Assembly (NCBI GenBank): GCA_016219185.1
Contig: JACRBZ010000110.1
Coordinates: 30,401-94,400 of the forward strand
DNA from: Deltaproteobacteria bacterium
GTDB taxonomy: Bacteria > Desulfobacterota > Desulfobacteria > Desulfobacterales > Desulfatirhabdiaceae
Direction: 5' to 3'
Length of the DNA: 64,000 bases
Shown here: in pieces, positions 32,983-43,253 of the stretch
Position numbering within the stretch: position 1 is the first letter of the stretch
Layout of the letters: each line of letters starts with the position of its first letter
Position numbers and translations under genes: made by a program
Notes under the pieces: generated by a model
Database searches by the model: none
The model's input: the letters and a program-made list of their open reading frames with translations, nothing else
What the model was told of the DNA's origin: nothing

Positions 32983-34887
32983 GTGAAACCGGTACTCTTT
33001 CTTCTGATTTCCTTTCCCCTGCTGGGGGCCTTGATCCTGGCGCTGATCGGGCGACTGCTTTCCCGGCGCGCGGTTGAAACCATCGCCTGCACCGCCGTGG
33101 CAGCGGCTTTTACCCTGGCCCTGACAGCCTTTCTCCTGTCCGGACAAAAAGCCCACAGCCTGGGCCTGTGCCAGTGGTTTGCCGCGGGCTCGTTTCAGGT
33201 GGGCATCGATCTTTACTATGACTCCCTGGCCGCGGTAATGGCGCTCATGGTCACTTTTGTATCCGGCATCGTGCATCTCTATTCGGTGGCCTACATGCGC
33301 CGCGAAGACGGATACACCCGCTATTTTTGCTTTCTGAATCTCTTTGTATTCGCCATGCTGGTGATCGTCACCTCCGGCAACCTGGTGTTTCTGTATCTGG
33401 GCTGGGAAACGGTGGGCCTTTGCTCCTACGCCCTGATCGGTTACTGGTATGAAAAACCCGGGGCTGCAAACGCCGGCGCCAAGGCTTTTGTCGTCACCCG
33501 GCTGGGGGATGTGGCCTTTGGCATCGCCATAGCGCTTCTCTGGATCAGCCTGGGTCATCTTTCCGTTTCCGGCATAAACGACGGCGCCGCCAGCCTTAGC
33601 TCCCGGGCAGCCGGAATCATCGGATTCCTGCTGCTCCTGGCTGCGATCGGCAAATCCGCGCAGCTTCCCCTGGCCATCTGGCTCCCGGACGCCATGGCCG
33701 GACCCACGCCGGTATCGGCGCTCATTCATGCCGCCACCATGGTCACCGCCGGTGTCTATCTGCTGATGCGGTTTTTCCCCATCATTCAGGGCTCTCCCCT
33801 TGTCATGGCCGTCATTGCCCTTGTCGGCGTCATCACCGTCTGCTTCGGGGCCTTTGCGGCCCTGGTTCAAAAGGATATCAAGCGCATCCTGGCCTATTCC
33901 ACCATCAGTCAGGTGGGATACATGTTTCTGGCAGTGGGCGCGGGAGATCTGGCGGGTAGCCTGTTTCACCTGATTTCCCATGCCTTCTTCAAGTCCCTCC
34001 TGTTCCTTGCCGCGGGCTGCGTCATTCAGGCGCTTCACGAAGAACAGGACATTTTCCGGATGGGAGGACTTCGGCAAAAGATGCCCCACCTGTTCTGGCT
34101 TTTTCTGGCGGGAACAGCCAGCCTGGGAGCCTTTCCCCTGACAGCCGGGTTTTTCAGCAAGGATCGCATCCTTCTGGCCGTATTCCTTCAGCCCCAGGTG
34201 GTTTACAAGGTTTTCTGGGCCATTGCGACAATGGCCGCCGTGATCACGCCGCTCTATGCGTTCCGAATGCTTTTTATCGTGTTTTTCGGGCAGCCCCATG
34301 CGTCAAAACCCGTCTCCCAAGCATCGATCCCCGGCCTGATGACCCGGGTCCTGTGGCCCCTGGCTGTTCTTTCCGTGGTTGCAGGATTTTTGAATCTCCC
34401 CGTCAACTGGGCCGGAAACGCGTGGCTGGCGCATTATCTGGCAACGGTTCCGGGCGCCTTGATGGAGCTGCACGCATCCCCGAAGATGGAATCCGCCATG
34501 CAACTGGGATCCGCACTCATAACGATCATCATGGTGATTTTTGCATGGATCTATTACGGCGTCCGCATCCAGACAAACGAATGCGGAGAGGCGACATTTC
34601 AAAAGAAGTGGCACGACCTGTTTCTGAACGGCTTTTACCTGGATCGGCTCTACCAGACCCGGATCACCGCACCTTACCTGAAAGCAGCCGGTTTTTTATG
34701 GCATAAGGTAGACGCGGGATGGGTGGATGCAGGGCTGGACAAAAGCGCCCGGTCCGTTATGGATTTAGGGGAAAAGCTTCGGCACTGGGCCACGGGCAGG
34801 ATTTCGCAGTATGTCTCCATGATGGTTGTCGGATTTACCCTGATATTGTGCGGCCTGACCGTGGCATGGTGGTATCTTCAGATATGA
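32983..34887 (+). CDS. nuoL: NADH-quinone oxidoreductase subunit L
   Basis: NuoL is the largest antiporter-like proton pump subunit, at the far end of the membrane arm. The 634-residue protein has about 16 helices, with the family segments YLGWETVGLCSYALIGYWY, LPDAMAGPTPVSALIHAATM and LAYSTISQVGYMFLAVG, and a C-terminal region long enough for the lateral helix. The start is GTG with AAGGG a few bases upstream. Its stop overlaps the nuoM ATG. Confidence 0.95.
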   Translation: MKPVLFLLISFPLLGALILALIGRLLSRRAVETIACTAVAAAFTLALTAFLLSGQKAHSLGLCQWFAAGSFQVGIDLYYDSLAAVMALMVTFVSGIVHLYSVAYMRREDGYTRYFCFLNLFVFAMLVIVTSGNLVFLYLGWETVGLCSYALIGYWYEKPGAANAGAKAFVVTRLGDVAFGIAIALLWISLGHLSVSGINDGAASLSSRAAGIIGFLLLLAAIGKSAQLPLAIWLPDAMAGPTPVSALIHAATMVTAGVYLLMRFFPIIQGSPLVMAVIALVGVITVCFGAFAALVQKDIKRILAYSTISQVGYMFLAVGAGDLAGSLFHLISHAFFKSLLFLAAGCVIQALHEEQDIFRMGGLRQKMPHLFWLFLAGTASLGAFPLTAGFFSKDRILLAVFLQPQVVYKVFWAIATMAAVITPLYAFRMLFIVFFGQPHASKPVSQASIPGLMTRVLWPLAVLSVVAGFLNLPVNWAGNAWLAHYLATVPGALMELHASPKMESAMQLGSALITIIMVIFAWIYYGVRIQTNECGEATFQKKWHDLFLNGFYLDRLYQTRITAPYLKAAGFLWHKVDAGWVDAGLDKSARSVMDLGEKLRHWATGRISQYVSMMVVGFTLILCGLTVAWWYLQI

Positions 34888-36389
34888 ACTCATTTCCCCT
34901 GCTTGGAACAATTGTTTTTCTTCCGCTCATGGGTGCGCTCGGCGCGCTGGCATGCCGGCAAAATGCGCAGGCATGTCGCCGGCTTGCGCTGACGGTGATG
35001 CTGACGGACCTTGTTCTGGTGCTGTCACTTTTTGCTCTGAACACAGGCACACAGTCCACTGGAATTGCCGGAACCTGGCTGCGGGTTGAAGACTTTTCCT
35101 GGATGGATTCACTGGGAATTCGCTTTACCCTGGCGCTGGATGGTATCAGCCTGATGCTGATCCTGCTCACCACAGCCCTCGGAGCCCTGGCCGTACTGGT
35201 CTCCTGGAAAGAAATCACGGACCATGTGGCCGCGTTTCATTTTTTCCTGCTTGCCATGCTGACCGGGGTCCTGGGGGTGTTTCTGGCTACGGACCTGTTT
35301 CTCTTTTACCTGTTCTGGGAGATCCAGGCAATCCCGATGTTTTTTCTGATCGGCATCTGGGGACACGGCCGGCGCATCCATGCCACGGTCAAATTTGCGC
35401 TCTTCACCATTTCGGGAAGCCTTGTGATGCTTCTGGCCCTGTTGACCCTGCACCTTATTCATGCGCGCCAGACCGGTGAAGCCACTTTTGCTCTGCTCCA
35501 ACTGATGCAGACCTCCTTTGGCCTTCCTCTGGAACTGACGCTTTTTGGCGCCTTTGCACTGGCCTTTGCCATCAAGATTCCGCTGATTCCGGTGCACACC
35601 TGGCTTCCGGACGCACACACCGAGGCGCCCACGGCCGGAAGCGTGATTCTGGCCGGACTCCTTCTAAAGACCGGGGTGTATGCCCTGCTCCGCTTTGCCT
35701 TTCCGCTGTTTCCCGCTGCGGCTCAGTTTTTTACACCCCTCTTGCTGGTCCTGGGATTGACGGGAATGTTCTATGCCGGCTGGATTGCCCTGGCCCAGGA
35801 GGATTTAAAACGCCTGGTGGCCTATTCGAGCATCAGCCACATGGGGCTGATCGTTGTCGGTCTTGGCGTATGGAATGTAACGACCCTGAGCGGTTCCCTG
35901 ATCCAGATGATCAACCACGGCATCACCACATCCGCCCTCTTTATCCTGATCGGCATGCTGGATGAGCGCCTGCATACGCGAAAACTCTCCGAGCTGGGCG
36001 GACTGTGGAAAACCATCCCGGTATGGAGCGGATTCTTTTTGTTTTTTTCCCTGGCCTCGATCGGGCTTCCGGGCCTTAACAATTTTGTGGGCGAGATTCT
36101 GATCCTGGTCGGGACTTTCACGGTGCGGCCCTGGACGGCTGTGGCCGGATTCATCGGCCTTCTCTGGACCGTGGTGTATGGACTGCGGATGCTCCGAAAA
36201 AGCCTCTGGGGAAAAGCCGGACCCAGGCCCGAGATCGCGGATCTGACAAACCGGGAACTGGCCATCCTGATCCCGCTCTGCCTGGGAGTATTCTGGCTGG
36301 GCCTGCATCCGGGGCCTGTATTGGAAATCATCGGGACGGCTCTGGCCGGACTGGACACAGGAAAGGGGCTGCTGACATTGGCCCCATGA
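34884..36389 (+). CDS. nuoM: NADH-quinone oxidoreductase subunit M
   Basis: This is an antiporter-like proton pump subunit of 501 residues with about 14 helices. Conserved parts include FYLFWEIQAIPMFFLIGIWG with the key acid, KIPLIPVHTWLPDAHTEAPT and LVAYSSISHMGLIVVGL. The ATGA overlap with nuoL fixes the start at 34884 rather than any of the longer in-frame options. nuoN follows after 25 bases. Confidence 0.95.
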   Translation: MNSFPLLGTIVFLPLMGALGALACRQNAQACRRLALTVMLTDLVLVLSLFALNTGTQSTGIAGTWLRVEDFSWMDSLGIRFTLALDGISLMLILLTTALGALAVLVSWKEITDHVAAFHFFLLAMLTGVLGVFLATDLFLFYLFWEIQAIPMFFLIGIWGHGRRIHATVKFALFTISGSLVMLLALLTLHLIHARQTGEATFALLQLMQTSFGLPLELTLFGAFALAFAIKIPLIPVHTWLPDAHTEAPTAGSVILAGLLLKTGVYALLRFAFPLFPAAAQFFTPLLLVLGLTGMFYAGWIALAQEDLKRLVAYSSISHMGLIVVGLGVWNVTTLSGSLIQMINHGITTSALFILIGMLDERLHTRKLSELGGLWKTIPVWSGFFLFFSLASIGLPGLNNFVGEILILVGTFTVRPWTAVAGFIGLLWTVVYGLRMLRKSLWGKAGPRPEIADLTNRELAILIPLCLGVFWLGLHPGPVLEIIGTALAGLDTGKGLLTLAP

Positions 36390-36414
36390 AAGTACTTTTA
36401 AGAGATCATCAACC

Positions 36415-37854
36415 ATGACCGTATTATCCTGGAAATCCGTTCTCTTCCAGCTCCTGCTGGCAGGTGGAGGCATCACCATCTTCACTGTGGGCGCTTTTGT
36501 GAAAAACAAGCCAAAGTCCCTGCTCTTTAGCCTGGCAACCGGCACGGTTCTTTCCGCGGCAGTGGCCGCGCTGTTGATCGACGGCGGCCGGGCTCCATTC
36601 TTTCAGATGCTGGATGTGGGCGCCTATGCGCGCTTTTTCAATGGGCTCTTTGCCTTAGTCGCCTTTTTCGCGCTGCTGTTCAGCCACCGGCATGCGGGCT
36701 TGAAACAGGTAGCAGGCGATGAATTCTACGGGCTCATGATTCTTGCGGCTCTGGGCATGTCGCTGGTGGCCGGCGCCACCCACTGGCTGGTGTTTTTTCT
36801 GGGCTTTGAGCTGCTTTCCCTGGCGTTTTATATTCTCATCGCCATGCGGCGGGAGGACCCGCTGGGAAACGAAGCTGCGCTGAAATACCTGATCATGGGC
36901 ATGGTTTCCGGCGGGTTCTTGGCCTTCGGCATTGCCATGTTTTACGCATCGACCGGAACGCTCGACATGCCCATTGGCTTAGCTGACCTGAAGAAGGCGG
37001 GATCTCCGACAGGAATGCTCCTGTCTCTTGGCCTGATTCTGACGGCAGCCGGTTTCAAGATATCCCTGGTTCCTTTTCACCTGTGGACCCCGGACGTCTA
37101 TCAGGGCGCACCGACACCAGTAACAGCATTTTTGACCACCGGATCCAAGATCGCCGTTTTCGCCGGACTCCTTCGTATCCTGATGTTGTCCTCGAACTGG
37201 CTTTGGACCCACGCCACGCCGGTGCTGTGGACGCTTGCCGCCGCAACACTTCTGATCGGAAGCATCACGGCCCTGGCCCAGACGCGATTAAAACGCCTTC
37301 TGGCTTACTCGTCCGTTGCCCAGATGGGCTATGCGGTCATTGGGGCGCTGGCGATTAAGGAAGACGGGGGGCTGGCGGTCATGTTTTATTTCACCGCCTA
37401 CGCTCTGATGGACCTTGGCGCGTTCGGCGCCATCTCAACGCTTTGCGCCTCACCCGATAGTGACCTGGACGAGCTGGACAGCTACCGCGGCCTGGGGTAT
37501 TCCCACCCCTGGCAGGCGGCGCTTCTCACCATCTGCCTGCTTTCCCTGGCCGGACTGCCGCCGACAGCCGGTTTTATCGGTAAATTCATGGTGTTCAAAG
37601 CTGTCCTGCAGGCCGGGTATTCCGTGCTGGCGGTAATCGGTATCGCATCCGCCATCCTGTCCCTTTTTGTCTATCTGAAGGTGATCGTTGTCATGTTCAT
37701 GAAGCCAAAAGCAGACATGGCCGTTACCAGCGGTTTCGGCACGGCCGCGCGCTTCGCCTTTGCCGTGATTCTTTGCGGCGTGCTATGGGCCGGCGTGTTT
37801 CCTTCACCCTTGCAGGCCCTCATTTCCAGGGTTATCACCTCGATCGGCATTTAA
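36415..37854 (+). CDS. nuoN: NADH-quinone oxidoreductase subunit N
   Basis: The third antiporter-like subunit, 479 residues with about 14 helices, completes the 14-subunit set. The signatures are FFLGFELLSLAFYILIAMRR, FKISLVPFHLWTPDVYQGAP and LLAYSSVAQMGYAVIGAL. It ends the nuo operon; 76 bases later the duplicated metallophosphoesterase cassette begins. I see no strong intrinsic terminator in that gap. Confidence 0.95.
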   Translation: MTVLSWKSVLFQLLLAGGGITIFTVGAFVKNKPKSLLFSLATGTVLSAAVAALLIDGGRAPFFQMLDVGAYARFFNGLFALVAFFALLFSHRHAGLKQVAGDEFYGLMILAALGMSLVAGATHWLVFFLGFELLSLAFYILIAMRREDPLGNEAALKYLIMGMVSGGFLAFGIAMFYASTGTLDMPIGLADLKKAGSPTGMLLSLGLILTAAGFKISLVPFHLWTPDVYQGAPTPVTAFLTTGSKIAVFAGLLRILMLSSNWLWTHATPVLWTLAAATLLIGSITALAQTRLKRLLAYSSVAQMGYAVIGALAIKEDGGLAVMFYFTAYALMDLGAFGAISTLCASPDSDLDELDSYRGLGYSHPWQAALLTICLLSLAGLPPTAGFIGKFMVFKAVLQAGYSVLAVIGIASAILSLFVYLKVIVVMFMKPKADMAVTSGFGTAARFAFAVILCGVLWAGVFPSPLQALISRVITSIGI

Positions 37855-37929
37855 AATCTGCGGGGCTCTTTCTTTTCGGTATATAGCGTGGGGCTCAGTT
37901 GCTGTGGCAATTCGCTGAAAGCGCAGCGA

Positions 37930-38253
37930 TCATGGAAAAGCCTCATATATTTTCTGGCCGCGCTTCTTGTCCGCTACCTGAATCATGTCGTGCCGCTGCT
38001 GACAAAACACGAAAGCCTCATGGCAGCGAACCGGCATTTGGTGGCTGAAATGGTGTGGCCCCAAGTCTGGCTGATTTAAATGTGGTTTGCCGTGCTCTTC
38101 TTTATCTACTGCGCCATGCGGGAACTGGTCCGCGTCATCGGCAGAGATAAGGTTATCCGCATGTTTTTCGTTGGTCGAAGCAACGCGGATCAGATAGCGG
38201 AAACCACGACCCCAAACTTTATGATAGGACTATTTTATCTGATGATTTCATAA
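37930..38253 (+). pseudogene. 5'-truncated copy of the small membrane protein gene
   Basis: From about 37930 the sequence matches the second half of the gene at 40446-40985 (SWKSLIYFLAALLVRYL, then MRELVRVIGRD and FFVGRSNADQIAETTTPN). The first 80 or so codons are absent, and a TAA at 38078-38080 replaces the Gln codon of the intact copy. It is the damaged member of the tandem duplication. Confidence 0.85.
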
Positions 38254-38283
38254 ACAACAAACCGATAAACGAAGGGAAAAGGG

Positions 38284-40338
38284 ATGAAATTGAAAAGTTA
38301 TTTTTTTGTGATGACCTGTGCATTTATGATTTTGGTATCCGGTACTGTAATGGCTCAACCTCAGCCCCCGGTGTTAAGCGTCACGAACGGGAGTTGGATG
38401 TACCTTTCCTGGACCTCAGTCGCGGGCGCAACAGGCTATACCCTGTCTTATGCCCCAATGCCCTTTACGGGTCCGGCATCCATCGTGAGTGTGGATATGG
38501 GAACTCAAAAAAGCCTGTCGGGTGAACTTCCGGCAGGCAGCGCCTACTATGTGGCGGTCCAGTCCCGCGATAATACCGGCTTAAGCCAGTACTCCAACGT
38601 TGTATCGGTTATCGTGGGGTCGTACCCGATCTCGGCGGATGTTTTCACCACGCTGCAAAAGACGGTTTCTCCCGTTGCATTGTCTTTGATCACAACACAG
38701 ATTCCCGTGGCGGATCTTACGCTATACGAAGTTTTTGGTTACAGTGCATGGCAGGAAGGGCCCGGCCTCTCTTTGGTTAAGCGGACCGACATCATGCCTG
38801 CCGGCTACTCGGGTGCATCGGCAATGAATGCGGGCCGGCTCTTGAATTTTTTCTCCATGACCGATGTTCATATCGCCGATAAGGAATCTCCGGCTCAGGG
38901 CAACTATTACGGTTGGACCGCAACGTTCGGTATGGATGCATCAGGCGCCAACCATTCTTCGGCATATTCACCGGTTGTTTGCTATACGACCCAGGTCCTT
39001 GATGCCGCCGTCCAGACGGTCAACGCCATCCACAATCAGAAGCCGTTTGATTTCGGCATTTTTCTCGGCGATGCCGTCAACAACACGCAGTACAATGAGC
39101 TCAGATGGTATATCGATGTCCTGGACGGCAAGGAAATCACCCCCAGTTCCGGCGATCACATCGGATCAGGCGATATTGATTATCAGAAACCCTACAAGGC
39201 TGCCGGACTCAACAAATCGATCCCCTGGTATCAGGTCCTCGGTAACCACGATCAGTTTTATATGGGTTCCTTTCTTGAGAACGATTACATCCGAAGTCTC
39301 CATGTCGGCGATACGATCCAAAACTGCAGCAGCAATATGAGCCTGCCCCCGAGCCCTGATAATCACGGCTATTATATGGGCGTTGTCGACGGATCGACGC
39401 CCGACGGGATCATCAAAGGCGTTGGGCCGGAAGCATACTTTGCGACACCCCCGAAAGTGGCTCCAGACCCAAACCGCCGTTCGCTCAGCACGACGAACAT
39501 TATAAACGGCATTACATCCGGCTCCTCGACCTTGAATTGGATGAATGAATTTTTCAATACCACATCGATCCCGACGGGTCACGGATTCACGCAGTCCAAC
39601 ATCGACAGCGACTTTGCCTGCTATACCTTCGAGCCGAAGTCGAATATGCCGATCCGGGTCATCGTGCTCGACGATACCTGCAAGGCAAATGCCAATGCGC
39701 AAGTTCCTTATTATGCTCGGGGCTGTGTCGATCAGGCACGTTATGACTGGCTTGTCAGTGAACTCGGTAAAGGTCAGGCCGATGGCATGCTCATGATCAT
39801 CGCCGCGCATATACCGGTCGGACCTCAAACGGGTCTGACGAATCCGGCGCCATTTAACATATTCTACGCACCTTCCACCCCCGACCCCCATTCCATTAAA
39901 ACCGATAATCAATTACTTACCACGCTTCATAACTATCCGAATCTCATTCTGTGGATCGCGGGACATCGTCACATGAATATCATATCGCCGCAACCGTCAT
40001 CCGATCCCTCCCATCCTGAAAACGGCTTCTGGGAAGTCGAGACCGCATCGACCAGGGACTTTCCCCAGCAGTTCCGCACTTTCAATATCGTCCGCAACAG
40101 TGACAATACCATTTCAATCATAGCGGTAGATGTCGATCCCGCGGTCAGGGACGGGTCGCTTGCGGAGCTGTCGCGTTCGAAGGCAATCGGAATTGAAAGG
40201 ATACTGGGGGGCCTTTCCACCTTCGGAGATACCACGTCCCATGCCGTCAATGCGGAGCTTGTCAAGCAATTGACTCCCGCGATGCAGGCAAAGATCGCCA
40301 ACTACGGATTGCCGATAGCCGGGACCCCGGGTCAATAA
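38284..40338 (+). CDS. Secreted metallophosphoesterase with fibronectin type III-like domain (copy 1)
   Basis: The 684-residue protein has an N-terminal signal peptide (basic start, hydrophobic core, AMAQ-type cleavage about residue 24), so it acts in the periplasm or outside. Residues 27-112 form a fibronectin type III-like domain (TGYTLSYAP, YYVAVQSRD). The calcineurin-like phosphoesterase core has the metal ligands FFSMTDVHIAD, FLGDAVNNTQ, LGNHDQF, IAAHIP and AGHRHMN, in order. It resembles the family once named after RPA4764, from memory. The substrate is unknown; phosphate scavenging is possible. It follows the truncated membrane protein copy by 30 bases. Confidence 0.85.
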   Translation: MKLKSYFFVMTCAFMILVSGTVMAQPQPPVLSVTNGSWMYLSWTSVAGATGYTLSYAPMPFTGPASIVSVDMGTQKSLSGELPAGSAYYVAVQSRDNTGLSQYSNVVSVIVGSYPISADVFTTLQKTVSPVALSLITTQIPVADLTLYEVFGYSAWQEGPGLSLVKRTDIMPAGYSGASAMNAGRLLNFFSMTDVHIADKESPAQGNYYGWTATFGMDASGANHSSAYSPVVCYTTQVLDAAVQTVNAIHNQKPFDFGIFLGDAVNNTQYNELRWYIDVLDGKEITPSSGDHIGSGDIDYQKPYKAAGLNKSIPWYQVLGNHDQFYMGSFLENDYIRSLHVGDTIQNCSSNMSLPPSPDNHGYYMGVVDGSTPDGIIKGVGPEAYFATPPKVAPDPNRRSLSTTNIINGITSGSSTLNWMNEFFNTTSIPTGHGFTQSNIDSDFACYTFEPKSNMPIRVIVLDDTCKANANAQVPYYARGCVDQARYDWLVSELGKGQADGMLMIIAAHIPVGPQTGLTNPAPFNIFYAPSTPDPHSIKTDNQLLTTLHNYPNLILWIAGHRHMNIISPQPSSDPSHPENGFWEVETASTRDFPQQFRTFNIVRNSDNTISIIAVDVDPAVRDGSLAELSRSKAIGIERILGGLSTFGDTTSHAVNAELVKQLTPAMQAKIANYGLPIAGTPGQ

Positions 40339-40445
40339 ATTCATCAATCGCGATGCAGGCATTTGCTGCAGCAGCCAAATGCCTGCCCCGGAGTTCATTC
40401 AAAAGGAAAAGAACATTTTGATTTAAATATATAGAGATGACACCC

Positions 40446-40985
40446 ATGAAGATATTAAAAACCATCAAGCACGATTATGTTGAAATTCTCCCACCAACGA
40501 TTTTTTTCTTCATCGCCTTCTGCCTTATCCTGGTCACCAAACGGCTGATTCTGCGCGAATACGGCATCTCCTGGACAGGATTCGGCGCAGCAATCGTCGG
40601 GGCGATAATGGTCGGCAAAGTGGTGCTGATCGTTGACAAACTACCCTTTGTGAACAAATTTCCCGACCATCCGCTTATCTATAACACGTCCTGGAAAAGC
40701 CTCATATATTTTCTGGCCGCGCTTCTTGTCCGCTATCTGGAGCATGTCGTTTCGTTTCTGTCGAAACACGAAGGTTTCATGGAAGCAAACCGGCATTTAG
40801 TAGGCGAGATCGTGTGGCCCCAATTCTGGCTGATTCAGATGTGGCTTGCCGTGCTCTTCTTTATCTACTGCGCCATGCGGGAACTGGTTCGCGTCATCGG
40901 TAGAGATAGGGTAATCCACATGTTTTTCGTTGGTCGAAGCAACGCGGGTCAGATTGCGGAAACCACAACCCCGAACTTGAGATAG
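40446..40985 (+). CDS. Small membrane protein paired with the metallophosphoesterase
   Basis: The 179-residue protein begins MKILKTIKHDYVEILPP and has about four hydrophobic helices (FFFIAFCLILVT; FGAAIVGAIMVGKVVLIV; LIYFLAALLVRYLEHVV; WLAVLFFIYCAMREL). A basic cytoplasmic tail follows. I do not recognise the family. It lies 56 bases before a metallophosphoesterase gene in both copies of the cassette, so the two probably act together, for example as a membrane partner of the secreted enzyme. The start at 40446 is preferred over 40437 by family-like sequence only. Confidence 0.75.
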   Translation: MKILKTIKHDYVEILPPTIFFFIAFCLILVTKRLILREYGISWTGFGAAIVGAIMVGKVVLIVDKLPFVNKFPDHPLIYNTSWKSLIYFLAALLVRYLEHVVSFLSKHEGFMEANRHLVGEIVWPQFWLIQMWLAVLFFIYCAMRELVRVIGRDRVIHMFFVGRSNAGQIAETTTPNLR

Positions 40986-41041
40986 GGCTGTTTTATCCGA
41001 TGATTTCATAAATAACCAACCGATAAGCGAAGGGAGAAGAG

Positions 41042-43099
41042 ATGAAATTGAAAAGATGTTTTATTGTAATGGCCGGTGCATTTATGATTTTGATATCGGG
41101 CACGGCAATGGCTCAGCCACAGCCCCCGGTGCTGAGCGTGACGAACGGGAGCTGGGTGTACCTTTCCTGGAACGCGGTCGCGGGCGCAACGGGTTATACC
41201 CTGTCTTATGCCCCAATGCCTTATACGGGTCCGGGGTCCATCGTGACCGTGGATATGGGAACTCAAAAAAGCCTGTCTGGTGAATTTCCGGCAGGCAGCG
41301 CCTATTATGCGGCGGTCCAGTCCCGTGACAATACCGGCCTGAGCCAATACTCCAACGTTGTATCGGTAATCGTGGGCTCGTACCCGATCTCGGCGGATGT
41401 TTTCACGACAGTCCAGAAGACGGTTTCACCCGTTGCATTGTCTTTGATCACGACGCAGATTTCCGTGTCGGATCTTACGCTATACGAAGTTTTCGGGTAC
41501 AGCGCATGGCAGGAAGGGCCCGGCCTGTCTTTGGTCAAGCGGACCGACATCATGCCTGCCGGCTACTCGGGTGCATCGGCAACGAATGCGGGCCGGCTTT
41601 TGAATTTCTTCTCAATGTCAGACGTCCATCTCGCGGATAAAGAATCTCCGGCCCAGGGGAATTATTACGGCTGGACCGCAGCGTTTGGTTCAGGTGCTTC
41701 AGGTGGTTTCGAAATTGCAGCATATTCACCGATTATTTGCTATATGACCCAGGTCTTCGATGCCGCCGTCCAAACGGTCAACGCCATCCACAATCAAACG
41801 CCGTTTGATTTCGGCATTTTTCTCGGCGATGCGATCAACAACACGCAGTACAACGAACTCAGGTGGTATATCGATGTCCTGGACGGCAAGGAAATCACCC
41901 CCAGTTCCGGCGATCACATCGGATCAGGATATATTGATTATCAGAAACCCTTCAGGGCGGCCGGACTCAACAAATCGATCCCCTGGTATCAGGTCGTCGG
42001 CAACCACGATCAGTTTTATGAGGGTGCATTTCCCGAGAGTGATTACATCCGAAGTCTCCATGTCGGCGATACGATCAGCAACGCAAGCAGCAATATTGCT
42101 CAAACCCCGAGCATTGATAACCATGGTTATTATATGGGCGTTGTCGATGGATCGACACCAGACGGGGAGATCAGGGGCGTGGGGCCTGAAGCGTACTTTG
42201 CAACTCCCCCGAAAGTAGCCGCCGATCCGGACCGCCGATCGCTCAGCACAACGAACATCGCAAATGGCAGCGTAACGGGCTCATCGACCTTGAATTGGAT
42301 GAAAGAATTCTTTAATACCGCATCGATTCCGGCGGGTCACGGATTCACGCAGTCCAACATCGACAGCGACTTGGCCTGTTATTCCTTTGAACCGAAGACG
42401 AATATGCCGATCCGGGTCCTTGCGCTTGACGATACCTGCAAGCCGAATGTCAATGCACTGGTTCCCCCTTATTATGCCAAGGGTTGTATCGACCAGCAGC
42501 GGTACGACTGGCTTGTCAGTGAGCTCGATAGAGGTCAGGCCGATGGCATGCTCATGATCATCGCTTCGCATGTACCGATCGATCCTCAAACGAGCCTCAC
42601 GAATCCGATGCCATCACCGCAGTTCTACGTTCCCGCCACCCCCGACCCCCATTCCATTAAATCCGACAATCAATTGCTCGCCACACTCCACAACTATCCG
42701 AATTTAATCCTGTGGATCGCGGGACATCGTCATATGAACACCATTACGCCACAACCGTCATCCGATTCCTCCCATCCCGAATACGGCTTCTGGGAGGTAG
42801 AAACCGCATCGCTCAGGGACTTTCCCCAGCAGTTTCGTCGCTTTGATATCATCCGCAACAGCGACAATACCATTTCAATCGTTGCGATAGATGTCGATCC
42901 CGCGGTCAAGGACGGGTCGCTCGCGGAACTGTCACGTTCAAAAGCCATCGGGATTACAAGGATATTGGGAGGCCTCTCCACCTTCGGAGACACCACGTCC
43001 CATGCCGTCAATGCGGAGCTTGTAAAACAATTGACTCCCGCTATGCAGGCAAAGATAGCAAACTACGGGTTACCGATAGTAGGAACCCCGTTTTTTTAA
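41042..43099 (+). CDS. Secreted metallophosphoesterase with fibronectin type III-like domain (copy 2)
   Basis: The 685-residue protein is a paralog of the one at 38284-40338 with the same signal peptide, fibronectin-like domain and metal ligands (FFSMSDVHLAD, FLGDAINNTQ, VGNHDQF, IASHVP, AGHRHMN). Differences cluster at surface-like stretches, for example around the segment after WTAAFG and the LVPPYYAKG insertion by one residue. All catalytic ligands are kept, so both copies are likely active and under selection. The C-terminus ends GTPFF instead of GTPGQ. Confidence 0.86.
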   Translation: MKLKRCFIVMAGAFMILISGTAMAQPQPPVLSVTNGSWVYLSWNAVAGATGYTLSYAPMPYTGPGSIVTVDMGTQKSLSGEFPAGSAYYAAVQSRDNTGLSQYSNVVSVIVGSYPISADVFTTVQKTVSPVALSLITTQISVSDLTLYEVFGYSAWQEGPGLSLVKRTDIMPAGYSGASATNAGRLLNFFSMSDVHLADKESPAQGNYYGWTAAFGSGASGGFEIAAYSPIICYMTQVFDAAVQTVNAIHNQTPFDFGIFLGDAINNTQYNELRWYIDVLDGKEITPSSGDHIGSGYIDYQKPFRAAGLNKSIPWYQVVGNHDQFYEGAFPESDYIRSLHVGDTISNASSNIAQTPSIDNHGYYMGVVDGSTPDGEIRGVGPEAYFATPPKVAADPDRRSLSTTNIANGSVTGSSTLNWMKEFFNTASIPAGHGFTQSNIDSDLACYSFEPKTNMPIRVLALDDTCKPNVNALVPPYYAKGCIDQQRYDWLVSELDRGQADGMLMIIASHVPIDPQTSLTNPMPSPQFYVPATPDPHSIKSDNQLLATLHNYPNLILWIAGHRHMNTITPQPSSDSSHPEYGFWEVETASLRDFPQQFRRFDIIRNSDNTISIVAIDVDPAVKDGSLAELSRSKAIGITRILGGLSTFGDTTSHAVNAELVKQLTPAMQAKIANYGLPIVGTPFF

Positions 43100-43253
43100 A
43101 TAAAGTTCGTCCCGGGGGTTGGCCGACAGCAGATCTTGTTTCCGTCGCTTCGGCACTTGAGTGCGATAAGCGATCGTCCCGGCCACCCCTGGTAGCCCCC
43201 CATGAGAGCACAAGGGCTACCTGGCCGGCATTTTTCTTGCTGCCATCGACCTT

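Larger units (their letters stand above)
37930..43099. repeat. Tandem duplication of a membrane protein plus metallophosphoesterase cassette
   Basis: Bases 37930-40338 and about 40690-43099 are parallel copies, each near 2.4 kb and roughly 85 percent alike by eye, including the intergenic leader (GATGATTTCATAAA, then the AAGGG ribosome site). Copy 2 keeps the full membrane protein gene. Copy 1 starts inside it. Confidence 0.88.

Noticed and set aside
43191..43235. GGTAGCCC/GGGCTACC hairpin followed by TTTTT as a terminator between the phosphoesterase and FUSC genes
   Set aside because: The T run begins nine bases after the stem and the loop is long, so it is not a convincing intrinsic terminator, although it lies at a convergent gene end.
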